From Luteitalea sp963759795 (lineage in GTDB: Bacteria > Acidobacteriota > Vicinamibacteria > Vicinamibacterales > Vicinamibacteraceae), in NCBI GenBank assembly GCA_963759795.1, contig CAVXAR010000006.1:485051-549050 (forward strand): a stretch of DNA of 64,000 bases. Direction: 5' to 3'. The position numbers and the translations under genes are program-made. Positions 35,373 through 45,371 of this stretch are shown here, piece after piece. Each line of letters starts with the position of its first letter. The stretch's first letter is position 1. A model generated the notes under the pieces. That model ran no database searches. It was not told the DNA's origin and worked only from the letters and a program-made list of their open reading frames with translations.

Positions 35373-36296
35373 TCAGCGGTAGCCGAGTGCATCCTGGTCG
35401 GGTCCTGCGAGATCGATAACCCGGCGCTGCTCCTGCTCGGTCAGACCGGCGCGCCAGCCTTCGTCGAGACGGACCCGGATCTCGTCCGTGTTCCTCATGC
35501 TGTTGCCGAGGACGTGTCGATCCCGCGGGCGCATGGTGCCCTCGACTTCAATCGGCGGCACCCCGCAAAAAGTCCAGAAGCGGGCTAGCGATTCCGCCGG
35601 TGCCGCACACAGATCTTCGTAACGGAGATGGAATCGACGTGCCTCCGGCAGCCGGTCCAGCAGGCGTCTCGTGGAGGCCTGGTCGTGGCGCCAGACCTCG
35701 GTGGCGTCCTCGATCGACAATCCTCGCTTCTTGGCTGAGTGTGCCACGCCGCGGGCGTCGCGGGTGAGCCAGGCGACCCGGACGTCGAGTGCCGGCACGT
35801 CCAGGAGGTGGGTGAGCCTGGTCGGCAGCTTGGTCGTGTCGAGGAATACGCGGGCGCCCGTCTGATGCAGGACCGCGGCGATGAACGCGATGTTGACGGC
35901 ATCGATGCGGGCCACCCGGCGTCGATAGCCTGGGAGGTGTCGCGCGGCCCACCGCCGCAGTCGCCGCACGCTGACCGCGGAGGTCTCGCGGGTGAAGATA
36001 CGGTCCAGCCAGGGGTGCTCGAAGCGGTAGTCGTTGCTCCAGTGCGAGGCGTCCAGGCGCTGACCCGACGACGTCACCTCAGCGAAGATCGCGCCCCAGA
36101 ACGGACAACACTGCAGCTGTTCGCCGCACGAGCACAGCTGGGTCGGCGCCCGGCCGGCGCGCCGGATGCTCGGCTTGACTGACGCCTCACCGACACTTGC
36201 CACCTGCGGATGCTGACTGCCCAGCAGGGCCAGCAGCGTGGAGCCGCTGTGGCTCGAACCCACGACGTAGACAACAGGCACTGGAGGCGCGGCCAT
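35373..36296 (-). CDS. Sulfotransferase 2 (CSCG/CPFW type)
   Basis: 307 residues from ATG 36296. Starts VPVVYVVGSSHSGSTLLALL, a variant 5'-phosphosulfate loop. A cysteine-rich motif follows (LCSCGEQLQCCPFW, about residues 50-65), then NDYRFEHPW, the RVFLDTTKLPTRL strand, WLTRDARGVAHSAKKRG (3'-phosphate site) and FHLRYEDLCAAPAESLARFW. The C-terminal LDEGWRAGLTEQEQRRVIDLAG matches the family. It shares this whole layout with the next gene, so the two are tandem duplicates. The four-cysteine motif could bind a metal, but that is inference. The substrate is unknown. Confidence 0.87.
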   Translation of the reverse strand: MAAPPVPVVYVVGSSHSGSTLLALLGSQHPQVASVGEASVKPSIRRAGRAPTQLCSCGEQLQCCPFWGAIFAEVTSSGQRLDASHWSNDYRFEHPWLDRIFTRETSAVSVRRLRRWAARHLPGYRRRVARIDAVNIAFIAAVLHQTGARVFLDTTKLPTRLTHLLDVPALDVRVAWLTRDARGVAHSAKKRGLSIEDATEVWRHDQASTRRLLDRLPEARRFHLRYEDLCAAPAESLARFWTFCGVPPIEVEGTMRPRDRHVLGNSMRNTDEIRVRLDEGWRAGLTEQEQRRVIDLAGPDQDALGYR

Positions 36297-36313
36297 GGCG
36301 CGAAACCGTCCGA

Positions 36314-37238
36314 TCAGCTGAAGCCGAGGTCGCTGTTGACCGCCCCGGCGATGTCGAGCACGTCCCGCGTTTCCTCGGGACTCAGCCGGTGCTTCCAGCT
36401 TTCGTCGAGACGAATGCGGATCGCCCCGCCCATGCGCATCGCGTTGCCCAGGACGTGATGGAAGGCCGCGTCGACGACGTCCGGCGGGTCCATGTCCGTG
36501 ACGCCGCAGAACTCCCAGATCCGGCGCATCGCGGCCGCCGGATCGGCGCACAGTTCCTCGTAGCGGACACGATGGAAGGGGAGCGTCGGGTGGCGCCGTG
36601 CGACGTCGGCGATGCTGGTCTGGTCGCGGTACCACGTGCGCGCGGCGTCGCGAGGTGACATGCCGCGCTTCTTGGCCGACGCGGCGTAGCCGCGCACGTC
36701 GCGCACGAGATGGAGCAGTTTCATGTCCAGATCCGGCACGCGCAGCATGTGCAGCAGCCGCGGCGTGCGCTTGGACGTGTCGGCGAAGACTCGGGCGTTG
36801 CTGGCACGGAGGACCGCGCGGATGAACGCGAGGTTGGCCGCGTCAATCTTTTCGACCCGGTGCCGATAGACCGGAAGATGATCGGCTGCCCACACGACCC
36901 CGCGTCGTCCGACCTGCGGCGTTGCACAGCCGGTTCAGGAGCCGTTGCGCCACGGGGTGTTCGAACCGGTAGTCGTTGGTCCACCGGTCCGGGCCCAGGT
37001 CCTGGTCCAGGTCACGCGCCTCGGCGAAGACGCGCGTCCAGAAGGGGCAGTTGGCAAGGGTCTGGCCGCAGGAGCACTCGGCGGCGGCCGCGTCGCCGCG
37101 GCGGCGAATCTTGGGCTTGACGGCGGTTTCGCCGACACACGCGATATCGGGATGACTGTCGAGCAGGAGGGCCAGCAGGGTCGAGCCGCTGTGGCCGCAT
37201 CCGGCGATGTAGACGACTGGTGTCGCGTCAGTTGGCAT
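36314..37238 (-). CDS. Sulfotransferase 3 (CSCG/CPFW type, one frameshift)
   Basis: About 308 residues from ATG 37238. N-terminal VVYIAGCGHSGSTLLALLLDSHPD, then ECSCGQTLANCPFW and NDYRFEHPVAQRLL. The frame changes near 36,910, and the reading continues with WAADHLPVYRHRVEKIDAAN, RVFADTSKRTPRLLHML, HLVRDVRGYAASAKKRG, FHRVRYEELCADPAAAMRRIW and LDESWKHRLSPEETRDVLDIAG. It is a tandem paralogue of sulfotransferase 2. The upstream region 37,239-37,468 separates it from the divergent sulfotransferase 4 and contains TATACT at 37,291-37,296 as a possible -10 box, but no gene. Confidence 0.86.
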
Positions 37239-37468
37239 GGAGGTCGATGTCGCGGGCCCCGTGACGTCGCCCCGCCGGTGGCGCAGAGACTATACTGAAT
37301 CGCGCCGCGTTGCTCCAGTTCCCCCGACTCGGCGGACTGTCGTGTCGGTCCATCCCGCATGCCGTATGCCGCTTCTGTTCTCGCCGATGCCTTCTCAGCC
37401 CAGCTGGCCTGCATGAGCCCTCTTCCGACTCCGGCTCTCGCGCACGCCGTCCGTGAGCAGAGGCGCTA

Positions 37469-38314
37469 GTGGCGGCGCCGCAGGCCCCAGGCGCGTTTCG
37501 GCTCGCGACCGCATCCTTGCGTGTGCTGCCCGACTTCTTGGTCATCGGGACGCAGAAGGGCGGCACGAGTTCGCTGTACCAGTACTTGATCCAGCACCCA
37601 GACGTGGCTCCCGCCCTGAAGAAGGAAGTGCACTTCTTCAGCTGGGAGTACGGCCGGGGCGAGCCGTGGTACCGGGCGCATTTCCCCCTGCGTGCGCACC
37701 GCCGCGTGCGTGAGGCCGTGACCCGCCGTCGCGTGCTCACCGGCGAGGCAACGCCCTATTACCTGTTCCATCCACACGCCGCCGAACGGGTCGGCGCGCT
37801 TCTTCCAGCGGCGCGTCTGATCGTGCTGCTGCGCAATCCGGTCGATCGGGCGGTGTCCTCCTACCTGCATCAGGTCAGACTCGGCCGGGAGCCGCTGTCG
37901 CTGCGCGAGGCCCTGGCCGCTGAAGAGGGGCGATTGGCCGGGGAGGTCGAACGCCTGGCGCGGGAGCCCCTGTACAACAGCCCCGCCCATCGCCATCACT
38001 CGTACCTGTCGCGCGGCCTGTACGCCGACCAGCTCGCAGCCTGGTTCACGGTCTTCCCGAGGGAGCAGTTCCTCATCCTGCGCAGCGAGGACTTCTTCGC
38101 CGACACCCCCGCTGTCTTCGCGCAGACCCTGGAGTTCCTCGGGTTGCCGCCCTGGCGGCCGGATACGTTCGAGCGCTTCAACGTGGCGCGCCGCCACGCG
38201 CCCGAGGCAGGCAAGGACGCCGTCGCCCGCCAGTACCTGGCCGAGTACTACGCGCCGCACAACCGTCGGCTCGAACAGCTGCTGGGGCGCGACCTGGGAT
38301 GGGGGCGCGGATGA
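37469..38314 (+). CDS. Sulfotransferase 4 (heparan-sulfate type)
   Basis: 281 residues, GTG 37469, unbroken. The loop DFLVIGTQKGGTSSLYQYLIQHP, the lysine-rich KKEVHFFSWEYGRGEPWYRAHFP, TGEATPYYLFHPHAAERV, LIVLLRNPVDRAVSSYLHQVR (3'-phosphate site with R and S), and FLILRSEDFFADTPAVFAQTLEFLGLPP are the standard sequence of the NDST/heparan-sulfate sulfotransferase group (Sulfotransfer_1). This is a different subfamily from sulfotransferases 1 to 3, which suggests modification of a different position on the polymer. The flippase gene overlaps its stop (ATGA). Confidence 0.92.
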   Translation: MAAPQAPGAFRLATASLRVLPDFLVIGTQKGGTSSLYQYLIQHPDVAPALKKEVHFFSWEYGRGEPWYRAHFPLRAHRRVREAVTRRRVLTGEATPYYLFHPHAAERVGALLPAARLIVLLRNPVDRAVSSYLHQVRLGREPLSLREALAAEEGRLAGEVERLAREPLYNSPAHRHHSYLSRGLYADQLAAWFTVFPREQFLILRSEDFFADTPAVFAQTLEFLGLPPWRPDTFERFNVARRHAPEAGKDAVARQYLAEYYAPHNRRLEQLLGRDLGWGRG

Positions 38315-39843
38315 GCCCGGGGCGGAAGAAGCACGGCAATTCGTACGGCCGCACGGCAAAGAAGGGCGCAGCGTGGGCAGCCGTCCGCCAGGGCGGGCAC
38401 GAGCTCATGGCCATCCCGTTCTCGATGGTCATGGCGCGCCTGCTGACGCCGACCGAGTTCGGTGTGGCAGTGGCGGCGTCGTTTTTCGTGCTGCTCGCGG
38501 CGCGGTTGACGCAGTTCGGCTTCGGCGCGGCCATCGTCCGCATCAAGGACGTCCGCGAGGAGCACACGGCCTCGGTCTTCATCGTCAGCCTGGGGACCGG
38601 CATCCTGAGCTACGCGGCGCTGTTTCTTGCCGCCCCGGCGATCGGGCGATTCTTCCAGAGCCCTGACTCGGGCGCCCTCGTGAGAGTCGCGGCGCTGACC
38701 TTCGTGATCAGTCCGTTTGGCAGCGTCGCCAGTGCCTTGATCACCCGCAACATGCAGTTCCGCGCGATTGCCATCGCAGACTGGACCGACAGCCTGGTCG
38801 GCTCGGTGGCGACGATCGTCCTGGCGCTCCGGGGATGGAGTTACTGGAGCATCGTGTACGGGCAGATCCTGGCCACCAGCGTGCGGGTGGTGCTGCAGAT
38901 GTACCTGGCCAACTGGCGGCCGTCGCTTCGCTTCTCCCGCACGGCCCTGCAGGAATTGCTGTCGTATGGCCTTGGCGTGCAGACCAAGCGGTTGCTGGAA
39001 TACGCCGCGGCCAACCTCGACACGCTGGTGGTCGGGCGGATGCTCGACATCACCGCCCTCGGCTTCTACGACAAGGCCTTCAGCACGATGGGCCGCCTGG
39101 TCAATCGGCTGACGCTGGGCCAGGCGCCGTTCCGGATCTTTGCCATCATCCACGAGGATCGGGAGCGATTCCGGCGTGCCTACGAGCGCTTGATCCTCAG
39201 CGTCACGATGCTCGGCTATCCGGCGCTGGCCGGGTGCGTCGTGATGGCCACGCCGCTGTTCGAAGTGCTCTACGGCCCGCGGTGGCAGGCCGCCGTGCTG
39301 CCCTTCCAGGTGCTCTGCGTCGGCGGGATGTTGAAGCTGCTCAACAACTATGGCTCGCAGGCGAACGAAGCGGCGGGTGCCATCTGGCACCAGGCGAGGC
39401 GACAGGCGGTCGGCACCGCACTCGTGGTGGTCGGCGCGGCCGTTGGCAGCTACTACTGGAACATCTTCGGCGCGGCCCTGGGCGTCACCGTCGCGACCGC
39501 CATTCTGACCATCAGCATGCAGGCACTGGTGCGGCGGGCCACCGGATTCTCCTGGCGGGCGATGCTGGCCCCACAGCTGCCGGCAGTGCTGTGTGCCGTC
39601 GTCGTCGTCGGTGCGATGTTGGCGGCTGTGCATACCCTGGCGCGGCTGGCGCCGCGGGCCGCCGCCTGGCAGCAACTGGCCGTGCTCATGGCGGCCGGCG
39701 CGCTGGCGTATGCGCTCTTTGTCCTCTTCACGCCGATCGGCGCGTTGCGGGAGTTGGTCTCGGAGACCGTCGAGGACCTCGTTCCTGCATCGGCGGCGCG
39801 GGTCCTGAGTCGGTTCGGCGTCGGACGCCCGTCCCGCGTATGA
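38311..39843 (+). CDS. Wzx-type polysaccharide flippase
   Basis: Integral membrane protein of 510 residues that should move lipid-linked repeat units across the membrane. ATG 38311 (overlap with the stop of sulfotransferase 4). About twelve to fourteen hydrophobic segments are visible. The family start AAVRQGGHELMAIPFSMVMARLLTPTEFGVAVAASFF, LSYGLGVQTKRLLEYAAANLDTLVVGRML and ALGFYDKAFSTMGRLVN match the MATE/oligosaccharide exporter family (Polysacc_synt_3). This implies Wzx/Wzy-type assembly. The polymerase or ligase is the gene at 43,992. It overlaps the next glycosyltransferase. Confidence 0.92.
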   Translation: MSPGRKKHGNSYGRTAKKGAAWAAVRQGGHELMAIPFSMVMARLLTPTEFGVAVAASFFVLLAARLTQFGFGAAIVRIKDVREEHTASVFIVSLGTGILSYAALFLAAPAIGRFFQSPDSGALVRVAALTFVISPFGSVASALITRNMQFRAIAIADWTDSLVGSVATIVLALRGWSYWSIVYGQILATSVRVVLQMYLANWRPSLRFSRTALQELLSYGLGVQTKRLLEYAAANLDTLVVGRMLDITALGFYDKAFSTMGRLVNRLTLGQAPFRIFAIIHEDRERFRRAYERLILSVTMLGYPALAGCVVMATPLFEVLYGPRWQAAVLPFQVLCVGGMLKLLNNYGSQANEAAGAIWHQARRQAVGTALVVVGAAVGSYYWNIFGAALGVTVATAILTISMQALVRRATGFSWRAMLAPQLPAVLCAVVVVGAMLAAVHTLARLAPRAAAWQQLAVLMAAGALAYALFVLFTPIGALRELVSETVEDLVPASAARVLSRFGVGRPSRV

Positions 39844-41090
39844 CGAGAGTGCCGTCGCCTGCACCTGGGAGTCACGGTCGGAGCGCCGAGACAGCCGGCT
39901 CGTCGATCATCCTGGCGCTCGCCCCGAATGCGTGGGCTGGCCCGTGGATGAACCGTCAGCAGCTGCTGTCCCGGCTCGGCCTGCACCACCGGATCATCTA
40001 CGCGACCGGCGTGCCGCAGCGTGGTCGTCGCAAGGCACCCGCCGCGGGCCCGCTCGGCGCGCTGGTGGCCCGCGACAACGTGTGGATCGACGCGCCGCCG
40101 GCCTGGCTGGTCAGACCCAATCGGTTTGCCTGGATCAGGGATCTGGTCGATGACCTCGCGGTGCGGCGGTGGCAGCGGCTGGCCCGCCGGCTCGGCGGTA
40201 CGTCGGTGACGGCTTACCTCTTCCACCCGAAGTTCTGGCCGCTTGTCGCCCCGCTGCGACCGGCGCGGCTGGTCTACCACGCGTACGACCTCTATCACCT
40301 GCAGGGCAAGCAGCAACACAGCTTCGATCGTGAGGAGCGGGCCCTCGTGCGGGCGGCCGACCTCGTGCTGGCCTCGTCGTCGGCCATCGCCGACCACCTG
40401 AGGGCGATCGGCGCGCCTCACGTCGAGCTGATTGAGAATGCCGCCGATTACGACAAGTTCTCCTCCGTCGATCTGCCTCTGCCGACGGAACCGGTCGACG
40501 TGGCGGGCATCGCGCACCCCCGCGTCGGCTACACCGGTGCGCTGAACCGGAAGGTCGACTTCCCGCTGTTTCTGCGGCTATCGACCCGCTTCCCGCATGT
40601 GCAGTTCGTGTTCATCGGCCAGCTCGGGCGCGTCGACCCAGCCGGTGAGCGCGCCCTCGCGCAGCTGCGGATTCGTGACAATGTGCATCTGCTCGGCTTC
40701 AAGGAGCCACGGGAGCTACCCGAGTACATGGCCGCGATGGACGTGAACGTGATGGCGTACCGTGTCGGTGACGATGTGTGGACGGCGGGCATCTACCCGC
40801 TCAAGCTGCACGAGTACCTCGCGGTTGGTCAGCCGGTGGTGTCCACCGATCTGCCATCCGTACGCCCGTTTGCCGACGTGATTCGCATCGCCGCCACGCC
40901 CGAGGCATGGGAGAGCGCGCTCTCCGATGTCTTCGCTGGTCGCGCCACCGGCTCGACGGCCACTCGACGCGAACGTGCCAGACAGAACAGCTGGAATGCG
41001 CGTGCCGAACACGTGCACGGCCTGCTGCAGGCCATTGCATCCCCGTCGCCGGCCGCCGGTCAGACGACGGGAAGTCAGGCAGGAGACTAG
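39840..41090 (+). CDS. Glycosyltransferase (GT4-like, GT-B fold)
   Basis: 416 residues, ATG 39840 overlapping the flippase stop. N-terminal domain: SIILALAPNAWAGPWMNRQQLLSRL, VTAYLFHPKFWPLVAPL, LVYHAYDLYHLQGKQQ, ADLVLASSSAIADHL, IENAADYDKF. C-terminal: RVGYTGALNRKVDFPLFLRL, VQFVFIGQLGRVDPAGE, VHLLGFKEPRELPEYMAAMDVNVMAYR, YPLKLHEYLAVGQPVVSTDLPSV. The final pattern is the donor-site signature of these enzymes. The sequence is intact. It belongs with the sulfotransferases that follow, and the linkage is unknown. Confidence 0.87.
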   Translation: MTRVPSPAPGSHGRSAETAGSSIILALAPNAWAGPWMNRQQLLSRLGLHHRIIYATGVPQRGRRKAPAAGPLGALVARDNVWIDAPPAWLVRPNRFAWIRDLVDDLAVRRWQRLARRLGGTSVTAYLFHPKFWPLVAPLRPARLVYHAYDLYHLQGKQQHSFDREERALVRAADLVLASSSAIADHLRAIGAPHVELIENAADYDKFSSVDLPLPTEPVDVAGIAHPRVGYTGALNRKVDFPLFLRLSTRFPHVQFVFIGQLGRVDPAGERALAQLRIRDNVHLLGFKEPRELPEYMAAMDVNVMAYRVGDDVWTAGIYPLKLHEYLAVGQPVVSTDLPSVRPFADVIRIAATPEAWESALSDVFAGRATGSTATRRERARQNSWNARAEHVHGLLQAIASPSPAAGQTTGSQAGD

Positions 41091-41093
41091 CCG

Positions 41094-42014
41094 GTGCCAT
41101 CGCTCGAACGACAATTCCTCACCGCAGCACAGCGCCTCCTCTCTCGACTCGACGAACGCGTCGATCGGCGGCTGGCGCCGGTGCCGGTCCCCGCCAAGCG
41201 TCCGCATCTGTCCTTGCAGTACGCCTACGAGACGGCGTGGCGGGAGTACCCCTGCGTGTTCGTGCTCTCGACCGGCCGTGGCGGCACCGAGACGTTGACG
41301 GCGCTGGCCACGCTGTCGCCGCGCATCGTGGCCAGCCACGAACCTCGACCACGCTTGATCAAGGCGTCCTTCGACGCCTACATGGAGGGGGGCGACCTTG
41401 CCGGCCAGGCACACTGGCGCGATCTCGTGCTGGCCTCTCGCGACGATCTGGTGTGGGCCGCCACGCAGCACGGCAAGGTCTACGTCGAGACCAACAACCG
41501 GTTGACGTACCTGGCGCCCATCCTGGCCGAGGTCTTTCCCGCAAGCCGCTTCGTACACGTCTACCGCGACCCCTACGCCTTTGTCCGGTCAGCGATGCGT
41601 CGGCGTTACTACGCGGGGCACAACTGGGATTTCGCGCGCGTCAGGCCGCGCCCCGACGATCCGCTGTCGGCAAGATGGGATACCCTGCCGAGGGTGGAGT
41701 GCTGTGCCTGGTTGTGGTGGCGGACCAACCACGACGCGCGAACCTGGATGAGCACGCTGCCGGCATCGCGACGGCTGTCACTGCGGTCGGAAGACCTGTT
41801 TGCCGGGACACCCGAAGCGCTGAACGCCCTGTTCGGCATCTGCGACAGCGACATGCCGCCCGCTGACCGCGTCCGCGACGTGTTGGGGGCGAAGCTCAAC
41901 GCCCAGCTGCACGGCGACTTCCCGACCGCATCGGACTGGAGTGCCGACGACCGCGAGCGTGTCTGGTCGTACGTCGGCCCGCTGGCCACCGAGCTGGGAT
42001 ACGAGAAGGGCTGA
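41094..42014 (+). CDS. Sulfotransferase 5
   Basis: 306 residues from GTG 41094, behind an AGGAG site that overlaps the end of the previous gene. The 5'-phosphosulfate loop reads CVFVLSTGRGGTETLTAL, a variant in which the usual serine is T. The later segments VYVETNNRLTYLAPILAEVFPASRFVHVYRDPYAFVRSAMRR (3'-phosphate site) and LSLRSEDLFAGTPEALNALF are typical. Two cysteines and tryptophans in VECCAWLWWRTNHDA are distinctive. It is intact and eight bases from sulfotransferase 6. The divergent loop means the donor could be tested, but the fold assignment is firm. Confidence 0.8.
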   Translation: MPSLERQFLTAAQRLLSRLDERVDRRLAPVPVPAKRPHLSLQYAYETAWREYPCVFVLSTGRGGTETLTALATLSPRIVASHEPRPRLIKASFDAYMEGGDLAGQAHWRDLVLASRDDLVWAATQHGKVYVETNNRLTYLAPILAEVFPASRFVHVYRDPYAFVRSAMRRRYYAGHNWDFARVRPRPDDPLSARWDTLPRVECCAWLWWRTNHDARTWMSTLPASRRLSLRSEDLFAGTPEALNALFGICDSDMPPADRVRDVLGAKLNAQLHGDFPTASDWSADDRERVWSYVGPLATELGYEKG

Positions 42015-42021
42015 GCCGCGC

Positions 42022-42886
42022 ATGCCGTCGCACGCTGGGGTCAGCGCCGAGTCGCTGCCCGACAGACTGACCCGGAAGGGCCGTCGCCTGCTCAAATATG
42101 CACGTCGATGGGCTTTGAACGCGGCCGGTCGGACCGAGCCGACGCGCCCGATCTTCATCATGGGTGCGCAGCGCTCCGGCACGCGCGTGCCGCTGCTGGC
42201 CCTCGAGAGTGCACCGGACATCCTGACGTTCCGTGAGGGCGCCCGGCCCTTTTTTCATGGTGGACGTCTCCAGTCCGACGAGACGTTGCAGCGTCTCTTC
42301 GACCGGTGCGCGTTTCCCGTCCTCGTGATCAAGCCACTGTGCGAGTCGCACCGAGCGCAGGACCTGCTCGAGCGCTTTGCCGCGTCGCGGATCATCTGGA
42401 TCTACCGTCGTCCCGAGGACACGGTCCGATCGGCGTCGATCAAATGGCAGAGTGGTGGCGACGCCGTGACGCGGCTCGTCGAGGGACGCCTCGCACGCCG
42501 ATGACTGGCGCCGCGGCGGGCTGACCGAGGAGTCGCTCGCGACGGCCCGACGGCTCTACGTCCCCGGACTCTCGTTGCATCACGCCAACGCGATCATGTG
42601 GTACCTCCGAAACCGTCTCGTGCTCGACCTCGATCTGTTCAGTCATCCGCGGGTGCTGGTCGTCAAGTACGAGGACCTGTCTCGCGCACCCGCTTCGCAC
42701 TTTCCCCGCGTGTTCTCCTTCGTCGGCACGCCTCTCTCGCCCTCATACCTGGCCGGCATCCACGACAGGTCGGTGCGGCGGCAGGCGCTCGACGGGGTCC
42801 CTGGCGAGGTGCTCGACGTCTGCGAGCAGCTGTATGGCGAGATCGACCGCCGCTACGAGGCGAGCCGGCTCGCCTCGCACCCGTGA
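42022..42886 (+). CDS. Sulfotransferase 6 (one frameshift)
   Basis: About 288 residues from ATG 42022. IFIMGAQRSGTRVPLLALESAPD is the phosphosulfate loop, FPVLVIKPLCESH and RIIWIYRRPEDTVRSASIKWQ form the 3'-phosphate region, and after a frame change near 42,495 the chain continues: TEESLATARRLYVPGLSLHHANAIMWYLRN, VLVVKYEDLSRAPASHFPRVFSFVG. The join is collinear and no residues appear to be lost. The deacetylase GTG overlaps its stop. With sulfotransferases 1 to 5 this makes six distinct sulfotransferase genes within 8.6 kb. Confidence 0.85.
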
Positions 42887-43980
42887 ACCCCATGTTCGAT
42901 CGAGACGCCCTGAAGAGTTCCTTGCTGCACGTCAGCCGCGCCACCGGCATGATCGCCGCGGCGAGATGGCTCACCCGCACCGGCTTCAACATCGTCGGCT
43001 TGCATGGCGTCAGCCTCGAGGACGAGCACGTGCGCTTCCCGACGCTGTTCATCTCGCCGGCCACCTTCGAGCGGCGTCTGCAGCTGCTGACACGCCGGTA
43101 TCGGATCGTCTCGCTCGATGACGTGCTGGCGCAGCACCGGGAGGGACGGATACGGCCACACCAGGTCGTCCTGACGTTCGACGACGGGTTCTACAATTTT
43201 CTGGGGCAGGCGGTGCCGCTGCTCGAGAAGTACGGCGCCGCCGCCACGGTGTACGTCGTGTCCAACGACATCGAGACGGCCGACCCGATGTTCAACCTGC
43301 TGCTCCGCGACATGGTGCTCGCCTGTCGCAGCGGGCGCGTCACCGGTCTGCCACACGCGCCCACCGCGACGGTGGACCTGACGACATCACGCGCCAGGGA
43401 GGCGGCGGTCGCGGCGGTGCTCGTGCCGCTGTACGCCGACTGCAGGTCGAGCGAGTCGAGGCTGGCCTATTGCCACGCCGTGGCAGAGGCCCTCGACATC
43501 GACGTCGCGGCGCGGCTGCGGGCCCGCATCTGGGACCGGTTGTCCGCGGCCGAAGTCCGCGAGGTCGTCGCGCGCGGGTTCGACGTGCAGTTGCACACCC
43601 ATTCGCATCGCAACGTCGTCGAGCACCGCGATGTGGTGCGCGAGGAGGTCGGCACGAACCGGCAGATCCTCGAGCGGCTCACCGGGCGACCGGCCCTGGA
43701 TTTCTGCTACCCACTCGGCCTCTGGGACAAGGCGGTGTGGCCGGACCTGCAGGCCGAGGGCGTGCGCAGTGCGGTGACGACACGCAATGGCCCGAACTAT
43801 CCCGGCACGCCGGCACTGGCGCTGCGCCGCTATCTCACGGGCGAAGCGATGAGCGACCTGGATTTCGAATTCGGCCTCAGCGGGCTGCGTTGGCTGGCGC
43901 ATGCGGCGCGCCGGCCGGGTTCGCGGCTGGAGGCGTCGGAGAAGCGGCTGCGTTACAAGCAGCAGCCGGAGTTGTACTGA
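42883..43980 (+). CDS. Polysaccharide deacetylase 2
   Basis: NodB-type deacetylase, 365 residues. GTG 42883 overlaps the previous stop; ATG 42892 is an alternative three codons later. IVGLHGVSLED and PATFERRLQLLTRRYRIVSLDDVLAQ precede the catalytic QVVLTFDDGFYNF, then AAATVYVVSNDIETADP, VREVVARGFDVQLHTHSHRN (metal histidines) and RPALDFCYPLGLWDK. This is the xylanase/chitin-deacetylase group and differs from the DUF3473 deacetylase at 5,453. N-deacetylation of GlcNAc, as in heparan biosynthesis, would create sites for N-sulfation. That link is inferred. Convergent with the ligase gene on the other strand. Confidence 0.9.
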   Translation: MNPMFDRDALKSSLLHVSRATGMIAAARWLTRTGFNIVGLHGVSLEDEHVRFPTLFISPATFERRLQLLTRRYRIVSLDDVLAQHREGRIRPHQVVLTFDDGFYNFLGQAVPLLEKYGAAATVYVVSNDIETADPMFNLLLRDMVLACRSGRVTGLPHAPTATVDLTTSRAREAAVAAVLVPLYADCRSSESRLAYCHAVAEALDIDVAARLRARIWDRLSAAEVREVVARGFDVQLHTHSHRNVVEHRDVVREEVGTNRQILERLTGRPALDFCYPLGLWDKAVWPDLQAEGVRSAVTTRNGPNYPGTPALALRRYLTGEAMSDLDFEFGLSGLRWLAHAARRPGSRLEASEKRLRYKQQPELY

Positions 43981-43991
43981 AGCACGTGGGC

Positions 43992-45299
43992 TCAGGCGGC
44001 GACCGGATCTGCTTCCGGCGCGCGGGCGGCATGCAGGGCCGGATCGTACAGCTCCGAATAGCGGAGCAGCAGCGCGACCAGCCAGAAGCCCCACTCGTTG
44101 CCCAGGAACGCGCCGAACATGCTGTGAATCATGAAGCCAATCATCGACGACGACCATGCAGATCCCGATCAGCGCGTCGTTGATCTCGCCCGACAAGCGA
44201 CAGCGATTGCTGGTCCGGTATGCGGCCAGCATCGCGCCCACCAGCATGACCATCTGCAGGGTCAATCCCTGAATACCCCAGCTGGTCGCCTCCGTGAGGT
44301 AGCCGTTGTGCAGCGACCGGTCCTCCTCGACACCGATGTCCCTCAGATACTTGCCCCCCTGGACGTATTTGAAGGCGCCCGCCGCCATCCCCGAGCGGGT
44401 AGTCCTGGAGCATCGCCAGGCCTGCCTGCCAGAACTCCAGGCGGCTGGCGGCTGACCGGTCCCGGTCCTCGGAGCCGACGAACGTGCTGGAGAAGCGATC
44501 GAGGATCTGCGGGTCCCCCAGCAGGAAGAACAGCGCGACGCCGCCAAGTGCCATCGTCTGCAGGGCGCGTTTGCGGGTGCCGCCGCGAGCGATGAGCGGG
44601 AATCGCCAAGCCGGCCCCAATCAGTCCGAGAAAGGCGCCGCGGCTGTTGCAGAGCAGGATCACGTTCAGGGCCAGTGGGGCCGAAAAGGCCACCACGGCC
44701 TTGTGATACAGGCGGCTGTTGACCAGCAGGCTGCTGGTCATAGGCAAGGTTGTGAGCAGCAGGCAGGCGAGGCTGTTTGCCGAGTCGGCGCCAGGCGCCC
44801 CAACGCCCTCGAGACGGCCGCCGGCGAAGTAGCCGCGCTCGTTGATCGTCACTTCGTAACCGATATATCCGGCCCCCAGGGCGATGGCCATGAGCACGAG
44901 GCGGAGGTCGTCTTTGGTGCGAACGGCCTGCCACATCAGGAAGATGAGCAGGACGTACTTGAGGATCTCCACGTAGTTGCCAATGCTGATGCTCGGCTTG
45001 CTGGCGAGGAAGAAGTGCACGAAGCTCGCGTTGACGATCATCAGGAGTGCGGCGACGTGCACGAACGTGAACTTGTGGCCGGAGCGTTGATCGGGTCGGT
45101 TGATGAACACCGAGATGATCAGGACCACGCCGGCCGCCAGGGCGTAGCGGAACGAGGGCACCTCGTCGCCCCACCACCAGTTCTGCGGGGCGGCAAAGAA
45201 CGTGGCCATGTACAGCGCCAGGGCCCAGGCGGGCCGGGTCACCGACATCACCGTGGTGGCGACCAGGATGGCGATCCAGAGCAGGGCTGTGGCGCTCAT
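43992..45299 (-). CDS. O-antigen ligase/polymerase-type protein, exosortase A-associated (about three frameshifts)
   Basis: Membrane protein of about 435 residues with ten or more hydrophobic segments. ATG 45299 opens TALLWIAILVATTVMSVTRPAWAL. Next come APQNWWWGDEVPSFRYALAAG, YVLLIFLMWQAVRTKDDLRLVLMAIALGAG, GVGAPGADSANSLACLLLTTLPM, the Wzy-C-like VILLCNSRGAFLGLIGAGLA, LDRFSSTFVGSEDRDRSAASRLEFW, and finally LTEATSWGIQGLTLQMVMLVGAM and IGFMIHSMFGAFLGNEWGFW. Frame changes near 44,595, 44,385 and 44,150 split it, and the stop is at 43,992-43,994. The layout matches the probable O-glycosylation ligase found with exosortase A, so it may attach or polymerise the glycan. Confidence 0.85.
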
Positions 45300-45371
45300 C
45301 GCAGATCCGGTAGTTCAGGCGCGGCGCCGGCGTCCTGTGCCGTGTCGGACGTTGCTGTCCGCGACATTCGC

